From positions 243,049-307,048 of the forward strand of contig LUCM01010528.1 of NCBI GenBank assembly GCA_008360955.1: DNA of 64,000 bases, read 5' to 3'. This document shows, one piece after another, positions 24,991 through 38,004 of this stretch. This DNA is from Fasciolopsis buskii. Taxonomy: Eukaryota; Platyhelminthes; Trematoda; Plagiorchiida; Fasciolidae. Numbering within the stretch: the stretch's first letter is position 1; the number at the start of each line of letters is the position of its first letter. The notes beneath the pieces were generated by a model. The model did no database searches. It was not told the DNA's origin and was given only the letters and a program-made list of their open reading frames with translations. Both the position numbers and the translations under genes were made by a program.

Positions 24991-27900
24991 GGAAAAGCCT
25001 GTGTATGTCTGTGTGATTGTGCGTAACTGGCCTGAAGCAACAAAGACCACAACTAAAGGTCGCACCCTTCTGGATGCAATGAATATTTCTTGATGTCAGC
25101 GATTGACGATGCCTTGGACATACCTATACAATATATATTGTATTATCGCACCAGGATGCGTTATAATGGATGTACCTTGTTATCATCTTTAACCAATCGC
25201 CTTGTGATGGCTGAGGTTGGCCCGGAGTCATGACTTGTGGTTCTGGTTGAGTTACCACTACATGTTCACGATTTGTTTGGTCGCAAGCCATATCAAGCCC
25301 AATAAAAGTCAGTTGAATGTCTTAGTTAATTACATAACCGTAAAAACTTTGTTTAGTGTTATCTGCACGCCATTGCTGGAAGTGTAAGAATTTCATTCGT
25401 AGTATTGGCCTCGTGACGCGCTTGTTCAAGTTCATTGTGGGACATAAATTTTTCCCCTCACCCACTGACTTTCAGCACACCGGCTCAACGTTAATGCAGG
25501 AATAATCAGTTTTCACAGGTCAGATGTGCTTTCACGCGAGCCAATAACTTGCTACTATTCTTCAGCCTGGAATGGTCGAACTTGTAATATTCCCACATAA
25601 AAAACCCCCAAATATCTTGGACTTGAATTGGCATATAAACCACCAACCACTATGATTTCAGATCAAATGTGTTGTCAATATTCATGCAAATAGTAATCCA
25701 GTTTGACTCTCTTATCATAGGAAATAACGAAATTACATTGGTAACTTATTTGTTTGGTACACATTTAGCAGTAGCTTGAACCTGAATGCCTCTGAAAACA
25801 TGCTGGAAAAATCGAAGACACTTCCCCGCATATCTGAAATGGTAGGTTATATCGATTCCATGTGATACTCCATAGCAAACAAACATATTGAAACATGACT
25901 AGCCCATTGAATTAATACGCAGTGCCCTCCAAAAGTCAAATTACCGACGAGAACTGCTTAAGTGCGCCTTGCCCGTCCGCATCATCGTCGTCACTTCGAA
26001 CCGAATTCGTAGTTACTAATGTGTACTGAAAATCTCAGGGATCGAAATCCCCCAGGTGGTGATCCAATTAGAAAACAAACTAGGGTTGGAAATTTTCACT
26101 TCGTAAAATCCTGGGGATTTATGGATTCACTTTAGTGCCATCTGTCTGAGTTTGCCAAATGGTTTTTCTGTTTATTACCTTGTAAAGATGCGTTTGCAAA
26201 TTAACATGAAGTGACATTAGTTGGAGTGATCAACTTAGCAGCACTCCACCCTCCGATCAGTATTCCAATGGAATACATATCTCAGTGAACAAACTCCAGT
26301 AACTCCACTAACAACTGAACTATTCCACATTAACTAGCATTTGTTTTGATTGAAAGTGATGGATAACAGTTGTCGTAAACCAAAATAACAATCAGCGTTA
26401 ACTTGAATGCCGAGCTCATGATCAGTTGGATGCGTTTTATCGTTACCTTGGCGAGGCGGTAAAGAGTTATGAGTAGCCGGTTTTGGTTGAATTTCCTAAT
26501 AGGAGGTTGAAAGTCAGTTTGTCCGCAATTGTGTCCATTGATATTTTATAGTAAGCTGTCTAATGCTTTTGATTAAATAATTATTTTGGCATTTCACAGT
26601 TGAACTCTACCCTCTTCTGTATTCGGTAGCAGAAAATATCGAGCAAAATGCATTCTCTAAAGCGAAAAGTGACAAACATGTATGGAACGTTTTTCGTCTT
26701 TTTCACAATGATGCTTGTGTTTTGCACACAACAAGAAAAAGCACTCTCCAGTTTGCACGATTAATTCTGACCAATCTGCACGGTGACAGTTGAAACAAGG
26801 AATTTCTTCCCGTTGTTCTTACTTAGGCGTGCACAAAAATATAAATCCCAACAAGTACGCATTGGAATCAGCTTCTCAACACGATGTCTAAACAGTAGGA
26901 GAAAGAGAGAGTTGTCGATCTGTGTAAAACAAACTTCATTCCACTTCACATGGCTCGATGGTCATTTGCTCTGACAGCACTTTAAGGTCACGAATAATTC
27001 GTCTTTGTTTTCAAAAATCCGTTCGTTGCAGTTGTGCAGGTACTGCCTCAGTTGAACACAGTGACTCTTCTCGAGACCATAAGGAGTGCAGCTTATAATT
27101 TTGAATGACTAATAAGTGGTTACTTAAAGTCCTCTTCTCGAAAATGTAGTCAATGCGGAGTTCCGAATAGTTTTCCTTTGCCCTTTTCGCAGTCAGGCAA
27201 ATTGGTACTCCTGTGTTCGCTAAATTGATTGCCTATTGGTATGACCGATAGAATCAACCACATAGGGGCAACTAAAGTACACGAGCAAATTGGCTAATGA
27301 TTTTCGCTATGTAATACATGAATTTGAAAGTTTCTGGTAACGGAATAAGCAAGAACTCGACGTATTATAGCCTTAATGTTGAGTTGCCAACGCCAGTTCA
27401 TTGGCTTCACTGGCACGCTCATATTACAGCATAGAATACCGTTGTAATGGTCAACTGAATACTTGCGATCACCAGGTTTAATAACATGCCCACCCTTAGA
27501 ACATCGACGCTAGGACTCGCCTTGACTTTAAAATATTCCAATGACTTCTAGTCTAATCTTACCTCACCTACTAGCTTAGCCAACTAGCTTTGCAAGTTCT
27601 AAGCGTTTTTTCTATATGTCGATCAATGTATGATCTGATGCACTTGGGTTTGACGCGTTCATAGCAAGTGGCACGAATAAAGTCTGTCCTACAAAGCTAA
27701 AGACTATCGATCGAGACCAAGGAATTAAGGAAAATAACTAGGTAAAGGCTAAAGATTTGCAAATTTGACCCAAATGTTTGTGGGAAAATGGTGCAGTGAA
27801 TGCACAAAAAGTTGGTTTGCAGAGTCATGGAATTTTTATTCGTTGACGAACGATCCAGTGGGCTGAATGGAACCCTTCTAATTGTACATCTCTGAAGGTT

Positions 27901-30179
27901 GCCTGATATGCCTTCGAGATTTTCTTTGAACTGTTTGCTACAATCTTGATTGGTCAAAATGAGAATGAAAATAATTCGTCTGGAGAACACTGTAAACGAA
28001 GTACTTTCCGGGATGTATTTTTTTCATGTATTGCATTGTGTTCTGTTCAACCCTGTTTCTGCTAACTCGTTTGACTAAATCCTCCCAGTCTGTACAGCAC
28101 AATGGCTTAGGAGTTCCCTGGTAGAGTAAGTTGGGAAGGTTGTACAAAATGTCAGACAGCCTCCGACTAGATTCGGTTTGCTCTGAAAACTTCGACTTGA
28201 TAATGCTTGTAGTGGTTTATTTTGCAGTCTAATCAATAACTACGGTTCACCCATCAGACATTAGGCCGATATGGATTGAATCCGGCTTTCCTGATCAAAT
28301 TGTACAACGAACTGAGAATAACAACTGCAGTTAGGGAAACTCGACCACAGACGAGATCAGACGCGGCATTCCGAAGTTGCGTGCTCGAAAGAAAAACAAG
28401 CGGTGCGAAATAGGCAGTTAAAAAACACTTTACGGATTAGAAAAACATCGTCTTAGTCACCGTCACCCTCAAGGAGAAGATCGGTGCCAATCTGCTCTTG
28501 AATTGTCCAGTGTGTATTTGTGTGCGACGAATAAAACCGATATATTTCTGGTGACAAATTACTCGAACACAAAGACACTGAGTCTAAGGTTTTCCTGAAG
28601 TAATAACACAATTTGTCCATGGACTGGGCATCTCTAGAGTTCGTGAATCCATTTACACTAAACTCGAATCTAACGTCTTCATAGTAGTTCATTTAGTTCG
28701 TGGGGGTGTCAATGTGAATCAAACATGAAGTATTTTCAAACTAAAATACAATCTTCTCCAATCCGAGACATTTTTTGCCTGTTCTTGAAAAGTTGAGGCT
28801 CAGGAGAGAAATTTCAGCCTGGAATGAAACCGTATAATGAAAAAAATTATAATGTAAAAAAGACACCAGTGTGTTGGAGGAAACAAAAGAAGAATAATTA
28901 CTCGGTATTGACTGATTTCCCTCAGTTTGTGCTGTTTCGTTTAGTAGTTAATCAACCGGACACAGTGTTGAAAATTGCCCCTGTGAGAAGAATTCCGTGA
29001 GGAGCGAAAATGTTGCGAAACATCAACTATTCATATCAGCATTCAACGCTTAACCAAACTGCGGATGACATAAATACATATTAATTGTTCCTAGTCAAAT
29101 CACGATCTTCCGTAGAACATTTTGATACAGGCGAAATGGGGCAAATACAACTGGACGGCAGCCAGTATTAGTGAACTGTCAACAACGAAACGCTCGGTAC
29201 AATAACGTCTTAAATATTGAATACCTTTTGCTTCTACCTTCTGAACGAGACAGAAAAATCGGAGACCAATTTGATGCTCGAATTTTAGCTACATGGGCCC
29301 TACGTTATCCGGACAATCAAATATTCAGAGATGTTCACATATTCACAAGCATCTGTTGTTCCTAGTTTAGCCAGTGAAAGGCACAGGTAGGAGGTAAATG
29401 ACTTCACACGATTTCAAACAAGTATGTACTCTTTTATACTGAAATAGTTGTAATCAACCCCTGTCAATTTCCCACGTTTTTTTTCAGAAACCCAGACTCG
29501 ATTGCAATAAACAAGATCCCGGTGAACAAATGACACATTTCTGAGGTGGAATACAAAATGCGAAACACGTTATGCATAAATAACCAGGACATACGACAAG
29601 AATCGCTTGATTTCTTGTGTTGTGTATGTCTCAGCACTGATTCAATCCAGCTGTGTTCACAGTCCGCCCGTTTTGCAAATTAGATGATACATCTTGTTTT
29701 GCTTTGGGATAGAAAATGTATTGGAAAATTTGACATCTGACAAGTCTGCTACTGGTAACCCATTTGCTCATTGAATTAATTCTGTATGGGGAAGTAAACG
29801 TACATGTGGTCATACAATAAAACACCGCTCTAATTGCTCGTGAGTCCCATTGCTGACCATACTAAGTCACGCACGGGATACCATCCAAATCTGCAACTGC
29901 ATACTGTCACCAGTATGATTTGCACCAAAACATACCTGTGAAAAAATATTGCAGCAAACATAACGTAATAGTATCCAAAGCGACACTAAAATTTCCGAAG
30001 ATTCTCCTGCTCGAAGAAGCCTGCTAGCGATCCGTGATATGCGTTTTCCTCTCATTCGACAGGTTTGAAATATTTCCGTGTAAGTTCGTGGCTTTGACGG
30101 ATCCCCAGTTTGAATACAGATTTCCTCAACTATGATACCAAACCGTCAGGGATTTTACACGTTACAGTTGTGCAACGAT

Positions 30180-30245
30180 AACTGTTAAACGATCAGCATC
30201 GTAGAGTTTCAGCTGGAAGTTCGCTGGTTCGAACCCTTCCATCAA
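30180..30245 (+). pseudogene. Possible tRNA-derived SINE fragment
   Basis: A perfect B-box sequence (GGTTCGAACCC) is preceded by an anticodon-arm-like CTGGAAG and a weak A-box-like GTTAAACG. Stems do not pair well enough for a functional tRNA. This may be a SINE head or coincidence. Confidence 0.25.
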
Positions 30246-31242
30246 CAGCGAAATTCCTTCCGGGAAATAAGGCATAAAGTTCTTCATGTAAAGTAACTTC
30301 ACAAATAAAGCTAAGGGTTGACTGTTGCACAATTCTATTCGCAAACGTCGGCCCTGCAATACTGTGACTCACACCAGACTGGCTGTACTTTAATCATGTG
30401 TTGGTACTACACGTTGAAGATCTGGTGTGAATCTCACCTGTGTGTCTTATGTTACCTTTGAAATTTCATGATATCGATCTATCTTAACAGCGTATCAAGT
30501 CATGCTCAGTTCGCTTCATTCTTCTGAAACCATGAAAATTCGACCGATAACGGACGAACGACCAAATAAATGCAAAAAATATCCTATGCACCGTGACTGG
30601 ACGGTCATTTTTGGTGAACTGAAGCCATTTTTCTAGAATTTATACTCTCCATGGACACTGTTAAACTACCTTATAGGTAGTACCAGCGGGTAACGCAACA
30701 CTGGCACAACCCTGTTTTCAGTCATAACTCCCGTTACGCTTCAGATTAACCTTCAGTAATTTAGGGCATTTATCAACCGACCTTCTGTCAGTTGCCGGAT
30801 GATACAATTCACACAGTGACTAAACAGTTTATTGTAACCTTTCTTAGAATATCATGAACTTGCTAGGTCACCTTTTCAAAATCATAGTTTTGAACTCAAA
30901 GTTGAATTTGCTTTATTACGTTGAGCAGAGCGTTGCGCACATCAAATAGGAGCAGAATCCAGGCAACTTCGCGCGCTTCGTCTTCCCAAGGCATATTTCT
31001 CACTGCACGCGGTCTTGCCTAAGCCGGCATTCAAATTTGCAATCTCTTCACCAATCCTGTTGGGATGGTTAAACTAACGAGAAAGACTTGCAATTTTCTG
31101 CTCCCTTATAACTGCTTTTTTTATTCTAGTGTATTTAAGAAGCTTTTTCATTTACACTTTTCCCGACCCGGCTTTCTCCCAGTTATCTCCAATGAGAGAT
31201 CACCGTTGTCTAACACGTTTTCATCTTATCTTGGGTTTGTAG

Positions 31243-31468
31243 AATGTGACTACATGATTCGCAGCCAAGGATCGTCGGAAGCGAAATTCGAATCGCCGAC
31301 TTACAAAACAGATCAGGCTCTTCTACCCGGTAGATCCTGTTCGTTCTACTTCCTCGGTGGACTGTACGATCAACATATGGAAGTGGTGCGAATTGGATTT
31401 GACGAATTAGACCTGCCGCCCTCAACGAAATTAGAACAGGAAAAAACGACCTCGACCCAGGCCACTCG
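31243..31468 (+). CDS. Exon encoding the N-terminal half of CUB2
   Basis: The acceptor is in tttgtag, and the first two bases complete a glutamate codon. The translation begins ECDYMIRSQG, with the first CUB cysteine right at the exon start. It continues through a degenerate S-P-x-Y motif (FESPTYKTD) and the second cysteine in GRSCSFYFLGG. Next comes the strand VVRIGFDELDLP, a good match for the CUB F-D-x-F-x-L segment. A Glu/Thr-rich stretch precedes the donor (cg|gtaag), which leaves two bases of an arginine codon. The first conserved motif is weaker than in CUB4, but the position of both cysteines and the following half-domain make the assignment firm. Confidence 0.85.
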
Positions 31469-32513
31469 GTAAGCTCGGTTTGGTGGACCGAACCTGTGTG
31501 GTTTAACCAATCTTTATGGAGTTCAGGTGTCAAGAATGCTAGATGGGTTAGATATGAAACCATTTGCGACTCATTATTATCCCGTGATCTTCTGAGCTTT
31601 TACTCACGTGATTTTTTGCGAAAAACTTCACAATCAGTACATTCAATAGATTTGAATGGGATGTATTTCTGCTTAGAAGCACAAACTATTCAAATCGTTG
31701 CGGTTATTTAAATTGTTTCATCCAAACTTCTGATGCCCGATTACTGTTATATGATTTTTATTAACGTTTCACCCTGTAGGTACCATTAGAATACATCTCC
31801 GTGCTGCGAGTTGGCGTGTGAGAATCCCGATGGAGATGGACATTTCTGACCAACAAAATGAATTAATCCGAAAGTTTGATTTGGCTCTAAACATAAAGTC
31901 CAATCAACTGAGATTTCGGTTGGTGCTGCAGCATTCTGACTATGTTGTTTTTGTTTTCTCTTTAAGAGTCCGATTTTGAGATCACTCACGATTGGTACGA
32001 AGAAATGCTCTCCTGCGTGGTGATCACCGTCGTCAATGCCCTCAAACTACATCATGAGGACTGCTGGTGTGATGCGCTCGCCAACGTCCTACATTTAACT
32101 TCGATAACCAGTATCAAATTTTCCCGTATGCAGAACTGGTGATTTGTATTTTCTCTTATGAGGTGACCTTTGAATGGGTTGTGAAAATTTGTAGTCGGAC
32201 AAAGCAAAACAAAGTTGCGTCACAACAATTTTAACTGTGGTAAGATTATTTGTACAGTCAGAGGGGTAGATGAATAACATCATAGAAACACCATGGATAC
32301 GTCGCTCAGTTTGACCTCTATCTGACCGCGAAGCCGCACAATCTAATCAAGATATACATGACCACAAACTGTAAAAAAGTGTCACAAACAAGTACAGAAT
32401 TAAACCGCTCACCTGAATAATCTGGATAAATTACACTCACATGCCTGATGTTTTTTGTTTATTTCACTAAACGTACGTTTTTGTCTCCTCCCATTCTCGT
32501 CACTCGCTCTCAG
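31469..32513 (+). other. Intron 1.0 kb inside CUB2
   Basis: The intron separates the CUB2 halves. I see no repeat, RNA or protein motif in it. Confidence 0.7.
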
Positions 32514-32803
32514 TTGTGATCGGGGTCACCTTGCTGTATACGGAATTCGATCACTGGACGGACTCTATCAGCAAACCGAACCGATTCACAATTGGACCGA
32601 CTATTACGGTCGCATTGCGGCCACTCCGGATCACGTGTGGTGTGGTCCTACAGATCAGCTGAATAATTTACGCATCGGATCGAATTTGGATCAGGCCCCA
32701 ATCGTCGGACAACATTCACTTGTTTTGTTGAGGCTGAACGCCACCGGAGCGGCTTTGCCCGGGTTGAGAGCGAGTTTTCGAGTTATCTATCGATTCGATC
32801 GGG
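32514..32803 (+). CDS. Exon encoding the C-terminal half of CUB2
   Basis: The acceptor (ctctcag) leaves one base that completes the arginine codon. The third cysteine follows immediately (CDRGHLAVYG), the fourth is in HVWCGPT, and the domain closes with ASFRVIYRFDRG. The usual Y-D-G is reduced to Y-G, so the aspartate often used for calcium in CUB domains is missing here. Two N-glycosylation sequons are visible (NWT and NAT). The spacing between the third and fourth cysteines is about 44 residues, longer than in CUB1 or CUB4. The exon ends at a gtaagt donor with one base of a codon. Confidence 0.88.
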
Positions 32804-33479
32804 GTAAGTGAATTCGACTGGATTTTGCGGTTTCCGCAGATGCCTAACACAGAGTGGGGGAGAGCGACTTGGCAGCTGGATGGTGAAGGCATTTGGTTAA
32901 ACACACAAGGATTGGCGGAATTTGGTTTCTGAAAATACCGGGGTATGAAAAAAACCAACTTCGTTTCGAAAGGAGTATGGAGTGTTCTGAGAAAGATCAT
33001 CTTGTCCACTGTGATCTACACACCTATAACCATATCCCTGGATCGAAATGGTAAAACATTGTATTAAGCGCAGTAAACGTTGCCATGAAAAACGACATCA
33101 CACATGCAGTGAACTGTCTTCCAGTGACTTGCTCTAAAGAGTCTATCATTCGGTCGGCCAATGAAAACCTTAAATATCGTTACAATGTGTTCTTAGAGTA
33201 TTAGGATGATTGGATACGCACTTAATGATATAACAAACCTCGAAAACGTAAAACCTTGATAAACCCGATTGTTTATGGAAAAGATATTTTGTCTGTTTCA
33301 AATGCGTTGATTTCGTTTTCAGTCATACATTCACCAGTGGTCGTGTACGTTTTACAGTCCGAAAACCAACCTGTTTCAAACAGGTAAACTTAATCCTTAC
33401 AAAGCAAACAAGAAACTGTCTGACTTGGAACATTTGGATATTATTGTGTTACTAAATGAAAAATTAAACGGTTTTTTCT

Positions 33480-33935
33480 CTATCATCTGGATGATGGTGC
33501 CGGTATATTTGGAATGTGTCGTGCACCTTCAAAATGCTGTTGGCTCGCAGCCGAACGTTGCTGTTGCAAGGGAAGAATTCCGTGATGTAGGCAGGCCTAC
33601 TTACTTGCATCTCAGCCGTTTGTCCAAAGACAAATGAAAGGTCCTCGCGCAAACTGGAGGCTCGACTGGCATTCATCCATTTGGGGTATTAGTGGCATCA
33701 GCAAGAATTCCGGTTTTTGATCAACGGTTGAGTATGCGCAGCAGCGTTGAGGTCGGGGTTGCCATAAGGCTCCGAAACATGGATGCCGAAAGCAACAAGT
33801 GGGCGAAGACTTTCAGTACTTGAACACCTCTGTCTTCGCAGTATTCGTAGACCGTGGTGGGGAAGTTGTGTCACTAACCCAGAGTCTAAGCTTAAAGCAC
33901 TGAGACTCCAGATCCAGTTATTAGGATGGACTATT
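33480..33935 (+). mobile_element. 3' fragment of a non-LTR retrotransposon
   Basis: Several frames of this plus-strand stretch give the post-RT blocks of an APE-type LINE. These are a D-D-G-A-G-I-F-G-M-C-R-A-P-S-K-C-like segment near 33.5 kb, then VGSQPNVAVAREEFRDVGRP, then GSETW and RRLSVLEHLCLRSIRRPWW near 33.78-33.85 kb. The same block order occurs in the minus-strand relic at 22.2-24.2 kb. Frame changes separate the blocks, and the RT catalytic core is absent, so this is a decayed fragment. Confidence 0.7.
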
Positions 33936-35221
33936 AAAATCGATTAAGTTAGTTGGGGCATGTTTTGAGCTTGCCAGCAGAAAGACTCCCTTGCTATTAG
34001 CTCTTTGTCGAGGTAGGTAATTGTTGCAAAATGATTGGGTGTGCACGTCCAGTAACATGACACCAAAATAACGTTGACTGTATTAGGTCAATTTAGACTG
34101 CCGGCTTGCAGTCCTCGAGCCGCCGCCCCAACCCCTAAAACGGAGGCTGAAAAAAACAACTGAAATGGCTAAATTTCGCAGTCAGCCAGGTTCTTGCGTT
34201 TGAAGTTATTCCTCATCTGAATGGTCTTTTAACTCGTTATTTTCCAATCTATCTTTCGCTATTCTCCATATTCTTTTCCTTTCTTGAGTAAATGATGTTA
34301 TTAGGTGGCAGCCAAAATCAATACTTAATGGCTGAAAGTAAATGGTTTTAAATATTGAACTGAGTCTAGCAAGATGAGTCATGCTATGTGTATTTGAGTT
34401 AAGACAGAATGAATATATTAACCTAGCGGTTTCTTGGAATAAAAATGGGTATTGTAGCAAGTGAAAATTAGGACTGCTCATCAGCCCAAAATAGGCAACT
34501 GTTAGGCGGAAAATCGATTTCCTTGTAAAGACCAAAGTTGCACTGGGGCAGATTGTAAGAGAAGATACCGAACGGTTACTATTATGTGCGCATCACCTAG
34601 TATTGCGTTTGGGGTTAAAGATTCATTTACGTCCACAAAAAAGGAATGGGAAAAATCTGATCAGCAAAGTGACATCATCTTTTACACGCCGATCTAATTG
34701 GAAACTTACGTGGCAATGGTCAGGCGGTCACAGCACTTGGTGCCTTCCAGAAGGCATACAAAAGCCTTCCTTATTATACAGAGCCAGTGACATCAACATT
34801 TTTTAACGCTACTGTAAACCTTAAAAACAACTGGCTGACAGAATCAGCTTTAGTCTAATGATATTCCTATTGGGGTTCGACTGGTTTATGCGCAAACACC
34901 GCAAGAGGGTCCTTATCATCGACCCGCTACTGGCTATCCACGTAACTCAATCTAGCATAATACCTTGATTGTAATCCAACGAGGCACTGTTTTGATGAAG
35001 AAATCTAGGCTTTTTGACAATTCGGATGACTCATTTGAAAGCACAATACGGTTTAAGTCCATTTCTTTTATTCACACTGTCTCTTCTGTCTCCAATCCAA
35101 GCTGTCCGCCCCTTCTGTCTACCCATTATTCCCTCACGGATAACACACCCGATACTCACAACGGTTCATTGTCAAGTAGTGTAATAGGTGGTTTTCAGTC
35201 TGTCTCAAGCCTCGTCAGCCT

Positions 35222-36890
35222 CTGCATCTGGGTTTCTTCAATATGCGCACTTTAATGCAGGCTGGCCAACAGGCGTGTTTGACTCTGACTGTGGACTCAC
35301 TTTCCATTGATGTCCGCTGCGTGAGTGAAACGCGAATTCAGGATTCGGGTAAAGTAATTCAACTAACTGCGCCAAATGTCTCGTCAAGATATGTTCTTTG
35401 CAATTCAGGAGACGATGCAGCTCAAGCTGTGGATCAACGTGGTGTAGGAAAAGTCTTGAGTTAGAAGGCTAAAGCAGCCCTTCTAGACTGGATCCCAGTC
35501 AACAGTCGTTTGTGTGCCATGAGACCGCAGGGATCAGTCGGCGTTCGAAAGGATAGTAGTGTTAAGCGTAGTTTATTTGTTATCTCGGCATACGCTCCAA
35601 CAGACTGCAGCACTGACATGGAGAAAGACGAGTTTTACGATAACCTCGTCATTCCTGTTCGGAAGAGCAAACGCTCTGACATTGTAGTGGTAGCAGGTGA
35701 CTTTAATGCATAAGTTGGAAAACTTAGTGTATCGGAGTCCTGTTTAGATGGGCGATGCGCCTTGCCTGCTCAGCGAATAAATAACGAAGAAAGACTTCTC
35801 CAGTTTTGTGCAGCCAATCGTTTATTCCTGACTAGTACGAATTTCCAACACAGTTCGCGTCGCACGGCGACACGGTGCACTAAATCGACAAGCACTCTGA
35901 GTCAGATCGACCACATCACAGTTAGCTACCGTTGGCGCAGTTCTATACAGAACTGCAGATCATACTGGACCTCATAGGTCAATTCGGACCAAGCATTTGT
36001 TGTAATGCGATTTTTGCTGCAGCTCAACGGCCATCGACGCAGGCCACAAACCCGATTGGCTGTCGAACGTCTATCTGATTCGGCTATTCGCAGCAGCTGC
36101 GAACAGAAACTATCGAGGAACTAAGAACTACGACGAGCAGCAATGCAGACGTGCAGTGGGATCAAGTTAAGTAGGCTACGCATTTGGCCTGAGGTCCTAG
36201 ATCTAGCGTACCTCAAAAACACAGGATTTCCCAGGGGTCGTTGGGTCTAATAGAGCAAAAAGCCGGCTGCCTAATTGCAAGGAAGTGAATAAGATGCGTC
36301 GGCAGTTGCAGGGTCAGTTAGTGAAATCGTGTGCGATAGGACTGGAGAGCTTATCCATGGTATACAGGAAGGATTGAACCGTTGGGCAGAGCATTTCAAG
36401 GATCAGTTTAGCTGGCCATACGCTATCGCATCTAGTCCGACGTCTGGAGCTGTGAATCCTTGGGAGGTGTCACTTGATCCCTCAACGGAAGTGGAAGTGC
36501 AGTCGAATATTCGGCTTCTGATGAGGGGAAAGGTTGCCGGTCCCGACGAGCTTCCCCCAATTCTTTTCAAATTGGGTGGAGGAGTGCTGATGAAATCACT
36601 TACCTCCTTGCTTCGTGATATTTGGAACGAGGAGCGTATCCCGCTATCGTGGGGTGAATCACTGATTATGCCCGTCTTCAAGAAGAGTACACAGAGTGAC
36701 TGCAGCAATCATCGTGGGATTAGTTTAATTCCGATAGTTACTAAGGTGTTAGCTTCGATAATGCTGCGCCGTTTGACTCCGATTCGCGAGAGTAATATCC
36801 GCGAACAACAGGCCGGATTTCGGCCAGGTCGAGGTTGCATCGACCAAATATTCATTCTCATATGTGGCTTATCGGTTAAACGACTATGAA
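35222..36890 (+). mobile_element. Non-LTR retrotransposon fragment: APE endonuclease plus N-terminal RT
   Basis: One reading frame runs through an APE-type endonuclease and the start of a reverse transcriptase. Visible blocks are SIDVRCVSETRIQDSG, LFVISAYAPTDCS, VVVAGDFNA and LSQIDHITVSYRWR (the S/Q-I-D-H-I catalytic end). Then come KVAGPDELPPILFK near 36.53 kb, NHRGISLIP near 36.71 kb and QAGFRPGRGCIDQIF near 36.81-36.86 kb. The frame is broken by stops at 35462, 35711 and 35975 and by more stops between 36.1 and 36.3 kb. After 36.87 kb the similarity fades before the Y-x-D-D box. The copy cannot encode an active enzyme. Motif style resembles RTE/CR1-like elements of trematodes. Confidence 0.85.
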
Positions 36891-37522
36891 CTATTTTTTG
36901 GGCAAACCGTCCTTTGGACTTTACGTTTCGCATGCGCACCTCAATTTTGTCGACCGCTCTTACACTGGGAATCACTAGACTCAGTTTTCACTACCACCAG
37001 GGCTCATCAGTGGCTCAGATCGACCAGCTAACCCATCTCAGTTCGTCTTCAGCAACACCCGGAAGCACCTGGCACCTCGTACTGGTGATTTTAATCACAG
37101 AATAAGTAGAGATCAACAATGTACTTCGTTTTAAACGGTAAATGAGATTCTTGCTGAAAATCCTAAGCATTTCAAGGCGATTGCATCCAGATTCCACTGC
37201 CTGTCAGCAAAATACTGAAGCATCTAACGAGCTTTTTATCTATTTGTGGGTGGGGTTCTTTGTGTGGCACTCGGACTGGAAGACGCTTATTGGGCCCCAA
37301 AAGCCTTATGTCTTGATCCTAAGTGCATGTTCAACATCTGCTGGTTTTGCATGTTTTTGGTCCTTTTGAACTGGTGCACGAGAGCAAGAGTGGCGGAGTT
37401 GTAAATTGCTGCAAACAATTTGTGGCAATGGCATTGATAAACTGTCTACGCGGTAACTAGTACAAGGTTTGCTTTAAAAAGACTTTAAAGTTCTTCGCCG
37501 GGGATTATCAGTTATTAGCCGG

Positions 37523-37797
37523 ATGCTCTTCGTACCACTAGCTGAACTGTCTCTTAATCTGTGTGATCAACATTCATCAGTTTATGAGAAATTTACTAAC
37601 GAAATTCTTTCAGATCCCACACATCCTCTGCACAACGATCCTTCAAAGTGTCGCTCTCATATTTCGACAAGATCCGCTTTTCGTTCCATGCCCTCCAGAA
37701 TCAATATCTATGGGAACTCCACTGTCCCATATTTAGCACGAATTTTGACAAACCGTGACCGGGTTTCAGCCGAATTCCTGAGCAACCTCTCATAATG
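37523..37797 (+). mobile_element. Probable 3' tail of a non-LTR retrotransposon ORF
   Basis: A 90-codon frame ends with blocks typical of LINE C-termini. These are EILSDPTHPLHND, a basic region (STRSAFRSMPSRINIYGNS), then VPYLARILTNRD and a stop. It is followed by an AT-rich segment and an (AT)n tract, as expected after an element's 3' end. It lies 0.6 kb downstream of the endonuclease-RT piece on the same strand. It may belong to the same insertion with an internal deletion, or to another LINE family. Confidence 0.5.
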
Positions 37798-37971
37798 TGG
37801 TGTGATTATTCCTGGATAAGTTCTTTCATATTCTTTACCAGGCAATGAGTGTATTTTTATTATATTTATAATTTCTTTTTCCCTTTATTTTATTTTTTAC
37901 CCTCACATTTTTTGACTGAAATGCGACATTATTTAGTGTAGGCAAAAGTCTAAACAATAAAATACAATACG

Positions 37972-37974
<3 letters not shown>

Positions 37975-38003
<29 letters not shown>
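37975..38003. repeat. (AT)n microsatellite
   Basis: A perfect AT run of 29 bases, directly downstream of a LINE 3' tail. Confidence 0.95.

Positions 38004-38004
<1 letters not shown>

Larger units (their letters stand above)
16042..31242 (+). other. Intron 15.2 kb before CUB2
   Basis: This is the longest intron. It contains a minus-strand non-LTR retrotransposon relic at about 22200-24185, a degenerate tRNA-like segment near 19695-19770 (minus), another near 30180-30245 (plus), and a TG-rich patch at 24968-24990. The remaining sequence showed no protein motif on either strand. Confidence 0.65.

Noticed and set aside
30369..30430. 10-bp inverted repeat with a 42-base loop
   Set aside because: The stem is short, the loop long and the flanks unpaired, so it is likely chance in AT-rich intron DNA.
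31210..31563. 117-codon open frame on the minus strand
   Set aside because: It is a shadow of the CUB2 N-terminal exon, which has splice sites and CUB motifs.
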